In this document: piece after piece, positions 11,934 to 22,200 of the stretch
How positions within the stretch are numbered: the first letter of the stretch is position 1
Layout of the letters: each line of letters begins with the position of its first letter
Source: Elmis aenea
Lineage: Eukaryota > Arthropoda > Insecta > Coleoptera > Elmidae
Assembly (NCBI GenBank): GCA_947652605.1
Contig: OX393581.1
Location: 27,522,788-27,586,787 of the forward strand
Reading direction: 5' to 3'
Length of the DNA stretch: 64,000 nt
Translations under genes and position numbers: made by a program
Notes under the pieces: model-generated
Databases searched by the model: none
What the model saw: only the letters and a program-made list of their open reading frames with translations
Told to the model about the DNA's origin: nothing

Positions 11934-14887
11934 CAGTGTGTATAAAAAATAACGTAACGGACCACTTATGACAACTTTACAAAAAACAGTTTCGAATAAA
12001 AGTTGTTTGTGGTTATTTACTACATAACCTTCAATTATTTTTAGCTATACACAGTGTTTTGTTTACGTCACTTTATTTTTTTAAGTAAAACACTATATAT
12101 TTTGTATTTTTAAGATGTAAAATAGAATTATCTTTCAAAAATATATAACTTTTATACATCTAAAATCCGTAAATTATCAAGAAAACCGCAAAAACTCAAG
12201 AAATACTGATTTTAGACATAATTAACCTTAACAAGTTTCTGAAGATAATTACATTATCAATAAGAAAATGTAAATATACAGGGTGCGCCATTAGTGCGAT
12301 AAAGTCCATTATTGCCCTTAATGTCAACTTAATAAAAAAAAGTTTTTATTGAAACTTATAGTATTTCTAAACGTGCATGTTTTAAAATTAGTTTCAAGTA
12401 TACAGGGTGTTTCATAAAAGTGGGGCGTCACTAAAGGTATTTTTTTTAAATTGAACACCCAGTATATTTTTGCATAATCGAATTCAGCAAGAAAATCTCC
12501 ATATGACAGTATTTTGTTTTTTTTATTTTTTTGCGACGTTGCCAATTTATCTCAAAAAATCTTTGAATTTCCAGAAAAACAGGGTACAATACTTGTCAAG
12601 AGCGCAACGTTATGAATAATAATTGGCAAATGATATTTTGCACATACAAAGTCAAAAGATGTAGTCATAGTCTAAATACATCAAAATTAATTTATATTAT
12701 ACAGGGTGTTTCTTAGAGATGTGCCAACTTCTCAATTTTCAAACATCAATAACTTAATATTTTCAAATGGAACACTCTGTATATTATTACGTCATTTTGT
12801 TGCATTTTTGTTTTTCTTCAACTTTTCTTAATACTTACCTATACCTAAAATGAATATTTTCGGAGATATTTACATTTTACTTATTCTTATAAGCGTTGTG
12901 TAGGAATTTCCTAGTTTTCTCGGAGTAGGCCCCGACTTTGACAATAGAAACAATAATTTCTGTAGTAACAAATGTCAGAGTAAATTGCTTTCAATTGTTA
13001 AAACATAAATAAATGAGTATAACATATTCAATATGAATTTTCCAAAAAAAGAATTGATTGATACGGTCTATGTTCAGGGTGGCGTATTTTCGATGCCCAT
13101 ACAGGGGGGGGTATCTCGGTAATTATCAGAGATTTAAAAAAACTAAGTACGTAGTCTCGATTTCTTTTTTCGAGAGGAATTTATTGTCGTACACAGATTT
13201 TTGATATCTTTTTTAATTTTCGAAATATAGTCAAAACCGGATTTTTGTCAATTTTCGAAAATGTTAAATATCTCGCTTAAAGAAAAAGATGAAGAAAAAC
13301 TTTAGACATTTTTGCATAGTTTTTTGTCCTTAATAAGATAGCAATATTATTATTTTTTAACTCATACGAATATCGATATATTACACCTAACTTTCTTATT
13401 TTAAATAGCAACCATAAGCAAAAAGCAAATCATATATTTTTGAAAAGCGCAAAAAGTAAGCTTTTGATGTATATCAAAGCCAACCATGGTGGCCATTTAA
13501 AATAAGAAAGTTAGGTGTAATGAATCGATATTTATATAAGTAAAAAAATTGTTTACGACAATAAATACCTCTTAGTTTTTTTAAATCTTTGATAATTACC
13601 GAGATTATCCCCCTGTATGGGCATCGAAAATACTCCACCCTGAACATAGACCGTATCAATCAATTCTTTTTTTGGAAAATTCATATTGAATATGTTATAC
13701 TCATTTATTTATGTTTTAACAATTGACAGCAATTTACTCTGACATTTGTTACTACAGAAATTATTGTTTCTATTGTCAAAGTCGGGGCCTACTCCGAAAA
13801 AACTAGGAAATCCCTACACAACGCTTATAAGAATAAGTTAAATGTAAATATCTCCGAAAATATTCATTTTAGGTATAGGTAAGTATTAAGAAAAGTTGAA
13901 GAAAAACAAAAATGCAACAAAATGACGTAATAATATACAGGGTGTTCCATTTGAAAAAAAAAAGTTATTGATGTTTGAAAATTGAGAAGTTGACACATCT
14001 ATAAGAAACACCCTGTATAATATAAATTGATTTTGATGTATTTAGACTATGACTACACCTTTTGACTTTCTATGTGCAAAATATCATTTGCCAATTATTA
14101 TTCATAACGTTGTGCTCTTGACAAGTATTGTACCCTGTTTTTCTAGAAATTCAAAGATTTTTTGAGATAAATTGGCAACGTCGCAAAAAAATAAAAAAAA
14201 CAAAATACTATCATATGGAGATTTTCTTGCTGAATTCGATTATGCAAAAATATACTGGGTGTTCAATTTAAAAAAAATACCTTTAGTGACGCCCCACTTT
14301 TATGAAACACCCTGTATACTTGAAACTAATTTTAACATGCACGTCTAGAAATACTATAAGTTTCAAAAAAAACTTTTTTTTATTAAGTTGACATTAAGGG
14401 CTATATTGGACTTTATCGCACTAATGGCGCACCCTGTATATAGGCTGTTCCATTTAAAAAAACTGACTTATTCGTGCTTGAAGTTTGACTAAATGGACCA
14501 AGCATAAGGAAAAGAAAAACCTGTGTATTATTTTAAAATTTTAACTTGTTAGAAACTACCCTGAGACGATTGTCCTACAAAGTTTCAAAGTAATTCGTTC
14601 TGACACAGCCAAGTTGTGACATACGTTTTTTTTGAGACTCCTTTTTCTATCAATATTTTTATAAAAACCTAAATAACGTAAAAACGACTGCTTTTTATAG
14701 ACACATTAAACCTATGCATTTTTGAAAACGAATTGAATTCTTCATCTAAAAATTTTAAAATATACTGGGTGTTCTATTTAAATAGGTTATGTAGTAAATG
14801 ACCGCAAACAACTTTTATTTAAAACTTGTTTTTGTAAAGTTGTCAAGACGAGATATTGATCCGTTACGTTAATTTTTGTACGCTCTG
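11934..14887. mobile_element. Foldback family F, copy 1, split by the 2.2-kb palindrome
   Basis: The left arm (11934 to about 12045: CAGTGTGTATAAAAAATAAC, then AAAAGTTGTTTGTGGTTATT) is mirrored by the right arm (about 14785-14887, ending GTACGCTCTG). Between them sits the separate element 12279-14436. Without that insert family F is about 800 bp. Related copies begin at 30925, 36937 and 42789. Small CAGTGTTTT...AACAC inserts occur inside the arms. Confidence 0.65.
12279..14436. mobile_element. Giant near-perfect palindrome, TA-CAGGGTGCGCC tips (2158 bp)
   Basis: The left arm (12279 to about 13130) and right arm (about 13590-14436) are inverted copies over about 850 bp with only scattered differences visible. 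TA flanks both tips. Two small MITEs appear in both arms at mirrored places: CAGGGTGTTTCATAAAAG at 12403 with its mirror ending 14314, and CAGGGTGTTTCTTAGAG at 12702 with its mirror ending 14015. A further CAGGGTGGCG pair (13075 and 13642) frames the centre, which holds a smaller inverted pair (TTACACCTAACTTTCTTATT against its complement near 13500). No transposase frame was found; the arms would fold into a very long hairpin if transcribed. Confidence 0.85.
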
Positions 14888-14962
14888 TATTTCATTCATG
14901 TACGAAAAACTTGTACAATTTGCTTTATCGTTATTCACAGTTTGTGTTTTCTTTAATTTCAG

Positions 14963-15231
14963 ACTGAAAATCGTGCACTGAGATTAAAAGAAGGCGTAAC
15001 GATGGCACTATACAGCGACGATACAGGCCAGGGCCCCGCAGTACCGATGGTGCTTCAAAGTTTTGAGAGCACCGATGGCCGACTTACGTGGAATTATTTT
15101 GATGAGGCCGGATACATTTCTCGAGGCGGACTTCGAGCCGGAGAAGATCCTTACATCCGTAACCGTTTTAATCAAGAAGCCAGTGACAATTTGCCCAGTA
15201 ATAGAGATATCCCTGATACGAGAAACGCAAT
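14963..15231 (+). CDS. Exon of a polypeptide N-acetylgalactosaminyltransferase (pgant family)
   Basis: Internal exon bounded by a good acceptor (pyrimidine tract then CAG at 14960-14962) and donor (GTAAGT from 15232); it enters in phase 0 and leaves two bases into a codon. The 89 complete codons include [20 protein letters not shown] and then [15 protein letters not shown]. The pattern N-x-FN-x(2)-x-SD...R-x-IPDTR is the conserved linker just before the first cysteine and GT-A catalytic domain of Golgi polypeptide GalNAc-transferases, which start mucin-type O-glycosylation of Ser/Thr. The tail matches best, from memory, the insect pgant subgroup carrying [10 protein letters not shown]; the exact paralogue is not certain. 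The upstream signal-anchor and stem exons and the downstream catalytic exons were not found, so introns on both sides appear large and repeat-filled. The GC content and codon regularity stand out from the surroundings. Confidence 0.8.
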
Positions 15232-15908
15232 GTAAGTTATTTTCATGAATATTTTTAAATATATTAATAACGTTGTATGTGTTGAATACTGTAAACATGA
15301 CGCATGGAATCAATACAATCGAAAGTTAAATATTTGCTACCGCAGTAATTTAAATGCCAAGTGCGTTCCATGGGCAAGTTCTTTTATGGACAGTTGCCAC
15401 ATTAAGTTACCGGTCAGCACTACTTTCAAGTGGAAATCAAAGTGTTTTATGTAGCCACGTGCTTAGGAAACGCCACTTTTAATTCAGTAGTACTTTTACT
15501 GCAATTAATCAGATATGAATGTAGGTAGTAAGTAGGTACCTTTAATATGTTTCTTCATAAATTATTAGTTGAGTAATTGCCTGATAAATTTGTTGCTTGA
15601 CTTCTCGTCAAATTTACAATTTCTTATTATATTGTGCAGTCTTTGCTCATCACGAGTATCACGCTATTTTTATGGTACACCTTTTTGTATAGGTACGGGA
15701 CGTTAAAACCATTAGACATGGAATAATTGATAAATCGACGGATTTAAATAGACATTATGCGAATGTTGCATATAGTGATATTTTAAATATAATTGCAAAG
15801 GGTGCTTTCTTCTGCCCGATAAAGTAGGGATATTTCAGTACAAAATTAGCGTTCTTAACGACAGAAAAATATAATACACGACAAGTATTTTAAATATGAC
15901 AAATAAAG
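15232..15908 (+). other. Putative intron sequence after the pgant exon
   Basis: Begins with the donor GTAAGTTATT. No further exon was recognised in this stretch; two frames (15245-15454 and neighbours) show no motif. Confidence 0.4.
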
Positions 15909-15957
15909 TAAGTGAACGATAAAATATTTATTTTAATGGCAAGAAATGTAAGTGAAC
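15909..15957 (+). repeat. Short tandem repeat unit (left part of an interrupted array)
   Basis: Unit of about 45-50 bp beginning AAGTGAACGATAAAATATTT and ending in AAGTGAAC. The same unit continues at 18235-18290 (AAGTGAACGACAAAATATTT), so an array was split by the hAT insertion 15958-18234. Confidence 0.6.
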
Positions 15958-16426
15958 CAGAGGCGACTCGACCATAGCGGCTGCGGAGCTGCAGCCCTTC
16001 CCCCAAATTTAAATGAATTTGTGCATGTTCTTTGAATTTGTTTCAATTTTTACTCAAAACCGTTATTTTGTCGTTTCCAGTGCACTTAAGCTCGATGGTT
16101 TACATTTCGTAGCAATGGCTGTGTCTTATAAAATTGATACGCGAACTTTTCTTCAGCCTCAACCGCTAGCATAACATAATATACGACACGGCTAGCTGTC
16201 ATGGAGCAGGGGGTGAAGCTTAATATGCGTGCTATTGGGGCTGCAGTCAACTAGTGCGTATTTCTTTCAGATCTAGTTTATTATTCAAAATAGAACAAAA
16301 TCTCGCTTTTTTTTTTATTGGAAATCATAAGTTACATGACCTAAAATTATTTTTAGCTGTACCAAGTGTTTTGTTTCTGCACACTAATAAGCAACTTTTC
16401 TACTGTCTACATCATCTCGTATAGTA

Positions 16427-17933
16427 CAGGGTGATTTAAATTCGAGGGCGGCCATGGGAATCTCACTTATTATAATAGCTAGAGTAAAGGTTTAAATTTG
16501 GAAAAGTTGCTAAATTTCGTGCTCAATAATCGGAAATATTTCAAACGGTATTAAAAATTTCAGGAAAATCTGGAAAATGCGATTTTTAAAAATCGTCTAT
16601 ATTGGAGTTTAAAATATTTTAAATGTATAAAAACATCGCTTAAGCTACTTTTTAAGCCGCACGGACGGTGGTCACAAATTTTTCCTAGATCGATTCGTTT
16701 TTGTTTTATGACAACCAATTTTATTTTTTCTTATGGGCGCAATTTTTGCCATTTACATAATCAAATAGCATTTTATTTTCTGAATCCATTGATGTATTAC
16801 ACATGGTATTTTACTTCTTCATTCAATGTCAAATTTGAAAAAATGCATTTTAAACAACAACCACGATAAATCAGATAAGCCGGTCATTGTAGTTTATGTT
16901 GGTTCCATAACAACCAATCAACAAACTGAAAGTTTCGGAAGTCTCTTACGTGTCACATTAATAAATTCGTAAAAATGAACTTTAATAAGGAAGAAAAACG
17001 CGATATGCTGCGAATTTTTTGTACCGTTCTTTTGTTTTGTTATACTTTATCACATGCTTTATACAAATTTACTTATAATTCTGTTTAATGTAGTGTTTTT
17101 TCGGGATATGTTTGTCATAAAAATGTTTTTTTTACTTTCATCTAAAACCTTTCTGCCATATTATCTTCTGGGTTTGGCAAAAGCCAATATTTCCCTAAGT
17201 ATTTGTCCAACGTACAAAAATATGTGTGCGAAGGTTGTCTTCTTTCTGGATATGTTTCTGCATATCGTTAACTTGACAATTGACAATTCCTATTATATGA
17301 ATACAAAATTCGCAGCATATCGCGTTTTTCTTCCTTATTAAAGTTCATTTTTACAAATTTATTAATGTGACAAGTAAAAGGCTTGCACAATTTTCAGTTT
17401 GTTGATTGGTTGTCATGGAAACAACATAAACTACAATGACCGGTCTACCTGATTTATAAATGGTTATTGCTTACAACCTTTTTCTTTTAATTTGGCAGTG
17501 AATAAAGAGGTAAAATACCATGTGTGATACATCAATGGATTCGGAAAAATAAATGCTATTTGATTATGTTAATAGCAAAAATTGCGCCCATAAGAATAAT
17601 TAAGTTGGTTGTCATAAAACAAAAACGAATCGATCTAGAATAAATTAGTGATTACTATCCGATGCGGCTTAAAAAGTTGCTTAAGCAATGTTTTTACACA
17701 TTTGAAATATTTTATACTTCAAAGAAGTTTTAAACTATTTTCAAAAATCGTATTTTCTGGTTTTTCCTACTTTTCTCGGATACGGTTTGAGATTTTTCCA
17801 ATTTCTCTTCGAACTATTAATGAGCACAAAATTTAGCAGCTCTGCCAAATTTAAACATATACTCTAGCAGCTAGAGTCTAGCTAATATAATAAGCGAGAT
17901 CCCCATGGTCGCCCTCGAATTTGAATCACCCTG
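16427..17933. mobile_element. Foldback mariner derivative H with duplicated transposase 5' end
   Basis: TA-CAGGGTGATTTAAATTCGAGG on the left is mirrored by a right end closing in GAATCACCCTG-TA. The arms are about 590 bp (16427-17015 and about 17320-17933) with a spacer of about 300 bp. Both arms contain the start of a mariner-like transposase (MNFNKEEKRDMLRI), at 16975 on the plus strand and at 17348 on the minus strand. The element therefore looks like an inverted duplication of the 5' terminal part of an autonomous transposon. Confidence 0.8.
17130..17348 (-). pseudogene. N-terminal remnant of a mariner-like transposase
   Basis: Reading from the ATG at 17348 gives MNFNKEEKRDMLRILYSYNR, then after an in-frame stop a segment containing YAETYPERRQPSHTYF. 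The second block matches the YAE-x-YPDR-x-x-P helix-turn-helix region near the N-terminus of IS630/Tc1/mariner-type transposases. A related N-terminus is at 51866 (MFTNEEKQEMYDVY). The catalytic domain is missing, so it is inactive. The 95-codon plus-strand frame at 17054-17341 is its antisense shadow. Confidence 0.65.
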
Positions 17934-18234
17934 TATTTTTTATTTTTTAGATTTCAAATTAAATTCTCCTTCAAAAATATAAATGGTTTTTGTACCTTTC
18001 ATCTATTGTTTTTTAGTGATTAACTTTGTGGACCAGATAGAACGAAGTATAAAATTTCAGTATAGGTAAATAAATAAAATAAAAATGTGACTTAAAGTTT
18101 TATAAATAAGTAATGTTTTTGCTTAAATTTTTACTGGTAATGTGAATTTTTAAACCGCGCCTATAGTAATAATTTTGTCACGTTTATCGCTACAGCCCCT
18201 CCACTCCAATACAAATTCTTACGAGCCTGCACTG

Positions 18235-18290
18235 AAGTGAACGACAAAATATTTGTTCTAAGGGCAAATAATTTAAGTGAACGACAAAAA
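18235..18290 (+). repeat. Tandem repeat units, right part of the interrupted array
   Basis: AAGTGAACGACAAAATATTT followed by a second AAGTGAACGACAAA at about 18278. Continues the unit seen at 15909-15957. The first AAGTGAAC is the hAT target duplication. Confidence 0.6.
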
Positions 18291-18958
18291 AACGGGGGTT
18301 AGGTTAAAGGTTGGTGATTTTTTTAATGAAAATAAATCTGTTACCTTATTTTTCATTATTCATTTAAACATCCAACCTTTAACCTGACCCACCATTACTG
18401 ACCAAATAAATTAGGGGCAGGTTGAAAGTTAGTTAAACCTTTGTTTATTGAAACAAAAGTACCTATTAGTTAATATAATGTGTTATAATGACCATGTTAT
18501 CATATGTTATAATTGTTCATAACTATATGTTATTTATATTTTTTGTGGATTGTGACGTTTTATATAATTTTGTGATATTACTTGCAATAGATCAATGTAT
18601 TTAAGGTTACATTTACAGATGAGTTTTTATCCCAATTTTTATATATTACGCTATTTAATTTAAAAACATATTACATTCCAACAAATATATTATAGCAAAC
18701 GAAATTTATACTTACTACTGATATTAATCTGTGTTGTGCGAATAGCGCAATTCGTCGTGACATGTCTCCTTTTTGTCTTATTTATACTTGAAGTTTGATG
18801 TAACCTATTTTGTTGTGCTGTATGTAATTATGTCGTGAACTGTTTCATTTTTGTCATTGTATATTGCTGTTCGGTTTTAATTTTATATATTACCATTTTA
18901 TATTCCCCAATTGCAAATAAGGTACGAAATGGAAAATTAATCTTAAGCTAATCTTTTA
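18291..18958. other. AT-rich spacer with one small hairpin
   Basis: GGTTAGGTTAAAGGTTGG (about 18297) faces CCAACCTTTAACCTGACC (about 18372), a potential hairpin with a loop of about 55 bases. Otherwise nothing recognised. Confidence 0.35.
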
Positions 18959-18969
18959 TCTTCTATATA

Positions 18970-19217
18970 TGTAAAATGGAAAATATTCAGAGTCTGGTTT
19001 AACGGATTTTATTAAATTCTAAAAGAATAATAAACATGTAATTATGTATGTAAGTACAAATGAAATAACAGAATTACATACCTAAAAGAATAATTAAATT
19101 ACACGTTAATAAATGTGAATTATGAACTATTAAAAATGACACAAAATAAATAATAACAAAATCTAGTAAACGTCACCAAGTCAACGGTTACTAGAGATGT
19201 AGAAATAATAATTTACA
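18970..19217 (-). repeat. 3' LTR of the gypsy-type element
   Basis: 248 bp, TG...CA bounded, apparently identical to 23803-24050. Confidence 0.9.
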
Positions 19218-19229
19218 CCTCCCCCCTTC
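19218..19229 (-). other. Polypurine tract
   Basis: On the sense (minus) strand GAAGGGGGGAGG lies immediately before the 3' LTR, the expected plus-strand primer site. It starts 11 bases beyond the stop codon of the Gag-Pol-like frame. Confidence 0.85.
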
Positions 19230-19240
19230 AAGAGACTTTC

Positions 19241-22200
19241 TCACCTGAGAAAGGTGACAACTTGGTAGCGTGAAAATAGTTGGACTCCTTTTTCCGTTTT
19301 CCAGTGTCCATAAATTAAATTCGAGATTCTGTTTAGGATTTTGAAAGGTCCCATCCGCACTTTGTCTGTCTTCTTCCTATTTGATCTGTTGCCATTTTCC
19401 ACGTAGACTTCATCTCTGACATTAAATACATGGTCTTTGTGATGTCTATCTATTGTTTCCTTATTTATTTTAAAACTGCTCATTGAGTTTAAAAATGCTG
19501 CTTCCCTGTCTTTATCGAGGTCTCCTTCTTGTATTAAGTTGATTGTAGAAATAAGCGATCGTTTTCCAAAAAGCAAGTACTCAGATTCAAATTTGGTAGA
19601 GCTATGTACCGTTCTGTTATACTCCTTTACGCAATCTTCTGCTACACAAGACCAAGCTCGCATGTCTCCGCCATTTATCTTACATCTGATTCTGTTAACT
19701 AAAGTCTGGTTTACCAGTTCATTCAGTCCATTTGACTGCAGACAGTCTACAGACCTAAATATTAATTTAATATTCATCTTATTTAAATGGTTTTTAAGTG
19801 TTTGAGAATTCAATCCAGTGTACTGATCCGCTAATAAGGTCTTTATTATTTTCGTTGCTGCTATAGGATGAATCAGTTTAATGAAGTCTTCAGCTGTCTG
19901 GCCCACTGTAGTCGAAATCCAGACATATCTTGTAAAATGTTCAATTAAAATGTGCATGTACCGTTTTGGAGATCGGTTTCCACCAAAATCACCAACGGAA
20001 TCTATAGACATGATCTCGTATGGTTTCTCAGGCGGACCTAGTTTGGACATCAAACCAATAGACCAGCCTTTTCGTGTCTTATTCTCTTTACATATTGAAC
20101 AGCATTGGCAATATTCATTTATTAACTTATCTAAGTTCTTAAAATAATAAATTGGTCTAATTTTATCTATAATTTGTGCAGCACCAATGTGTCCATAAAA
20201 ATCATGTACTTGTTTAACTATTTTTTTACCAAACGGAACTAAAACAAATATTCTAGATCTACCTTTTAACTTCTTAAAGACAATATTTTGACGTCTTTCG
20301 ACGTTCTTAGCAGAATTCAGCTCCTGTCTGTTTTCTTTTTGATCAGTTATCATTTCTTTCAACTCGATTAAATTTACTACTTGAAAAGCATCTTCATTTT
20401 TAAAATACTCCAAAACTGGCTGTCTCGAGAGTAAATCAGCTAAAACGTTGTCTTTACCTTTCTTATAAATAATTTTAAAATTAAACTGAGACAGGTAGTA
20501 TACTAAATCTCCCAATAACTCATCCGTTCTTGATTTAGTTTTGAGACTTTCAAGAGGTTTATGGTCGCTGCATACGATGAACTCTCGGCCGATCAAGTAG
20601 TACTGCCAATACTTGATAGCATCTTTAATGGCTTTACATTCAAGGTGAATTATATCCATTTTCTTCTCCTTTGCGGACAACCTTCTTGAAAAATAGGCAA
20701 CTAGATGCCGCATACCATCCATTTGGGGCTGCTTAAGAGTAGCTCCAATACCAGTAAAACTGGCATCTGTTTCAATAAATATGTCTTTCTCTTGATCATA
20801 AATCGCCAAAATTTGAGATGAACACAAATATTCTTTTATAAAATTAAAACTTTGTTCACATGCATCAGTCCATTTAAAATCTACATTCTTTCGCAACAAA
20901 TTATGTAAAGGTTCAAATTTTTCTGCACTGTTTTCTATATATTTAAAAAAATAATTAATCGAACCTAATACACTTCGGACACCTGATTTGTCTTTTGGTC
21001 TCTGCAGATTTTTAATTGCAATCAAATTTTCATTCGCTGGTGATATTTTATTTTCCTGAATAAAATGTCCAAGATACTTAATAGATTTTGCAGCGAAAGT
21101 AAATTTTTCTAATTTTAGTTTAAAACCTTCTTCTTTCATTGTAATATCAGTTTCTGTAGTATCCCCTTCCATGTTATCATTATCATCCTTTTCTAATGAA
21201 CTAGGACTGCCTTCGTCTGACATATTCTCCTTTCTTCTTCCTACTAAATCATCATCTACATTTTTGACATCTACAACCTGAAGCAAATCTTCTGTGTCCA
21301 TTCCTCGATCTTTCACCATGTCTTGTGTTTTCGATAAAGTCTGTTCTTTCGTATCATCCGTAGGATGTTCATTTTTATCTACATTTTCAGTCTTTTCTAT
21401 CTGAGTATCACTAACATTTTTCTGGCAATCAACAGTATCATCAGCATTGGTAGTTTCACATTCAGCACTCTCCTCAGAACTTATTGCTGTATCTGTGTTT
21501 TTAACTGGAGACTTATTGTTACAATTTTTTTCAGCATTTGTACAGTCAAATTCATCAAGAAGTTTAGCTTCCAATTGTTCATCTATATTGTCTTTTGAAA
21601 ACATATCCATGTCGTCAATTTTTATCATTTCATCTTCTTTGTCAACAGACAATTCACTAGATTCATTACTTTCTACTGATAAATCTGTTTTACAATTTTT
21701 TATTACATCCTTATCCAGAGAATTCTTGCTTTTAATTTCATCATTGATTATTTTATCATTAGGTACTTGAACAGTTTCACCTGAACAATTATCAGTAATA
21801 TTTGTTGGTTTACTACTACATTTTACTAAATTAACATCTGAGTCATCAACATTATTTAAACTTTTACAATTGCTATCTGAAGAAGGATTGGTTTCATTGT
21901 TCTTACAATTCTTTTCACTGCATTTACTTTCTTGCAATGCATCTTTGTGTTCACTAATACCTTTTTCTGGTGATTTTATTTCGTTTCCAGATGGAAACGA
22001 ACATTTATAAGCTCTAGAAGTACCGTATTCATCTTTTAATAATTTGATCTCAGCTGCTCTTGCTTTTACATTTCCCACATCAAATTTATCCTGAGCAAAA
22101 ATATGTTTATATTTTGCTAGCAGTTTATATTTTTCTCTTCTCTTTTTTACATCTTCAATATGATTCACCTTTTTATTAAAAGCTTTCTCATCTGTAAGTT

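Larger units (their letters stand above)
15958..18234. mobile_element. hAT-type element with exact 8-bp duplication, hosting a foldback MITE
   Basis: Left tip CAGAGGCGACTCG, right tip ending GAGCCTGCACTG (reverse complement CAGTGCAGGCTCG). Flanking AAGTGAAC at 15950-15957 and 18235-18242 is an exact 8-bp target duplication, the hallmark of hAT insertions. Subterminal GGCTGCGGAGCTGCAGCCC (about 15978) and GGGGCTGCAG (about 16238) recur in altered form near the right end. About 770 bp belongs to the hAT element; the rest is the TA-flanked element 16427-17933. No hAT transposase motif was seen, so it is non-autonomous. Confidence 0.75.
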
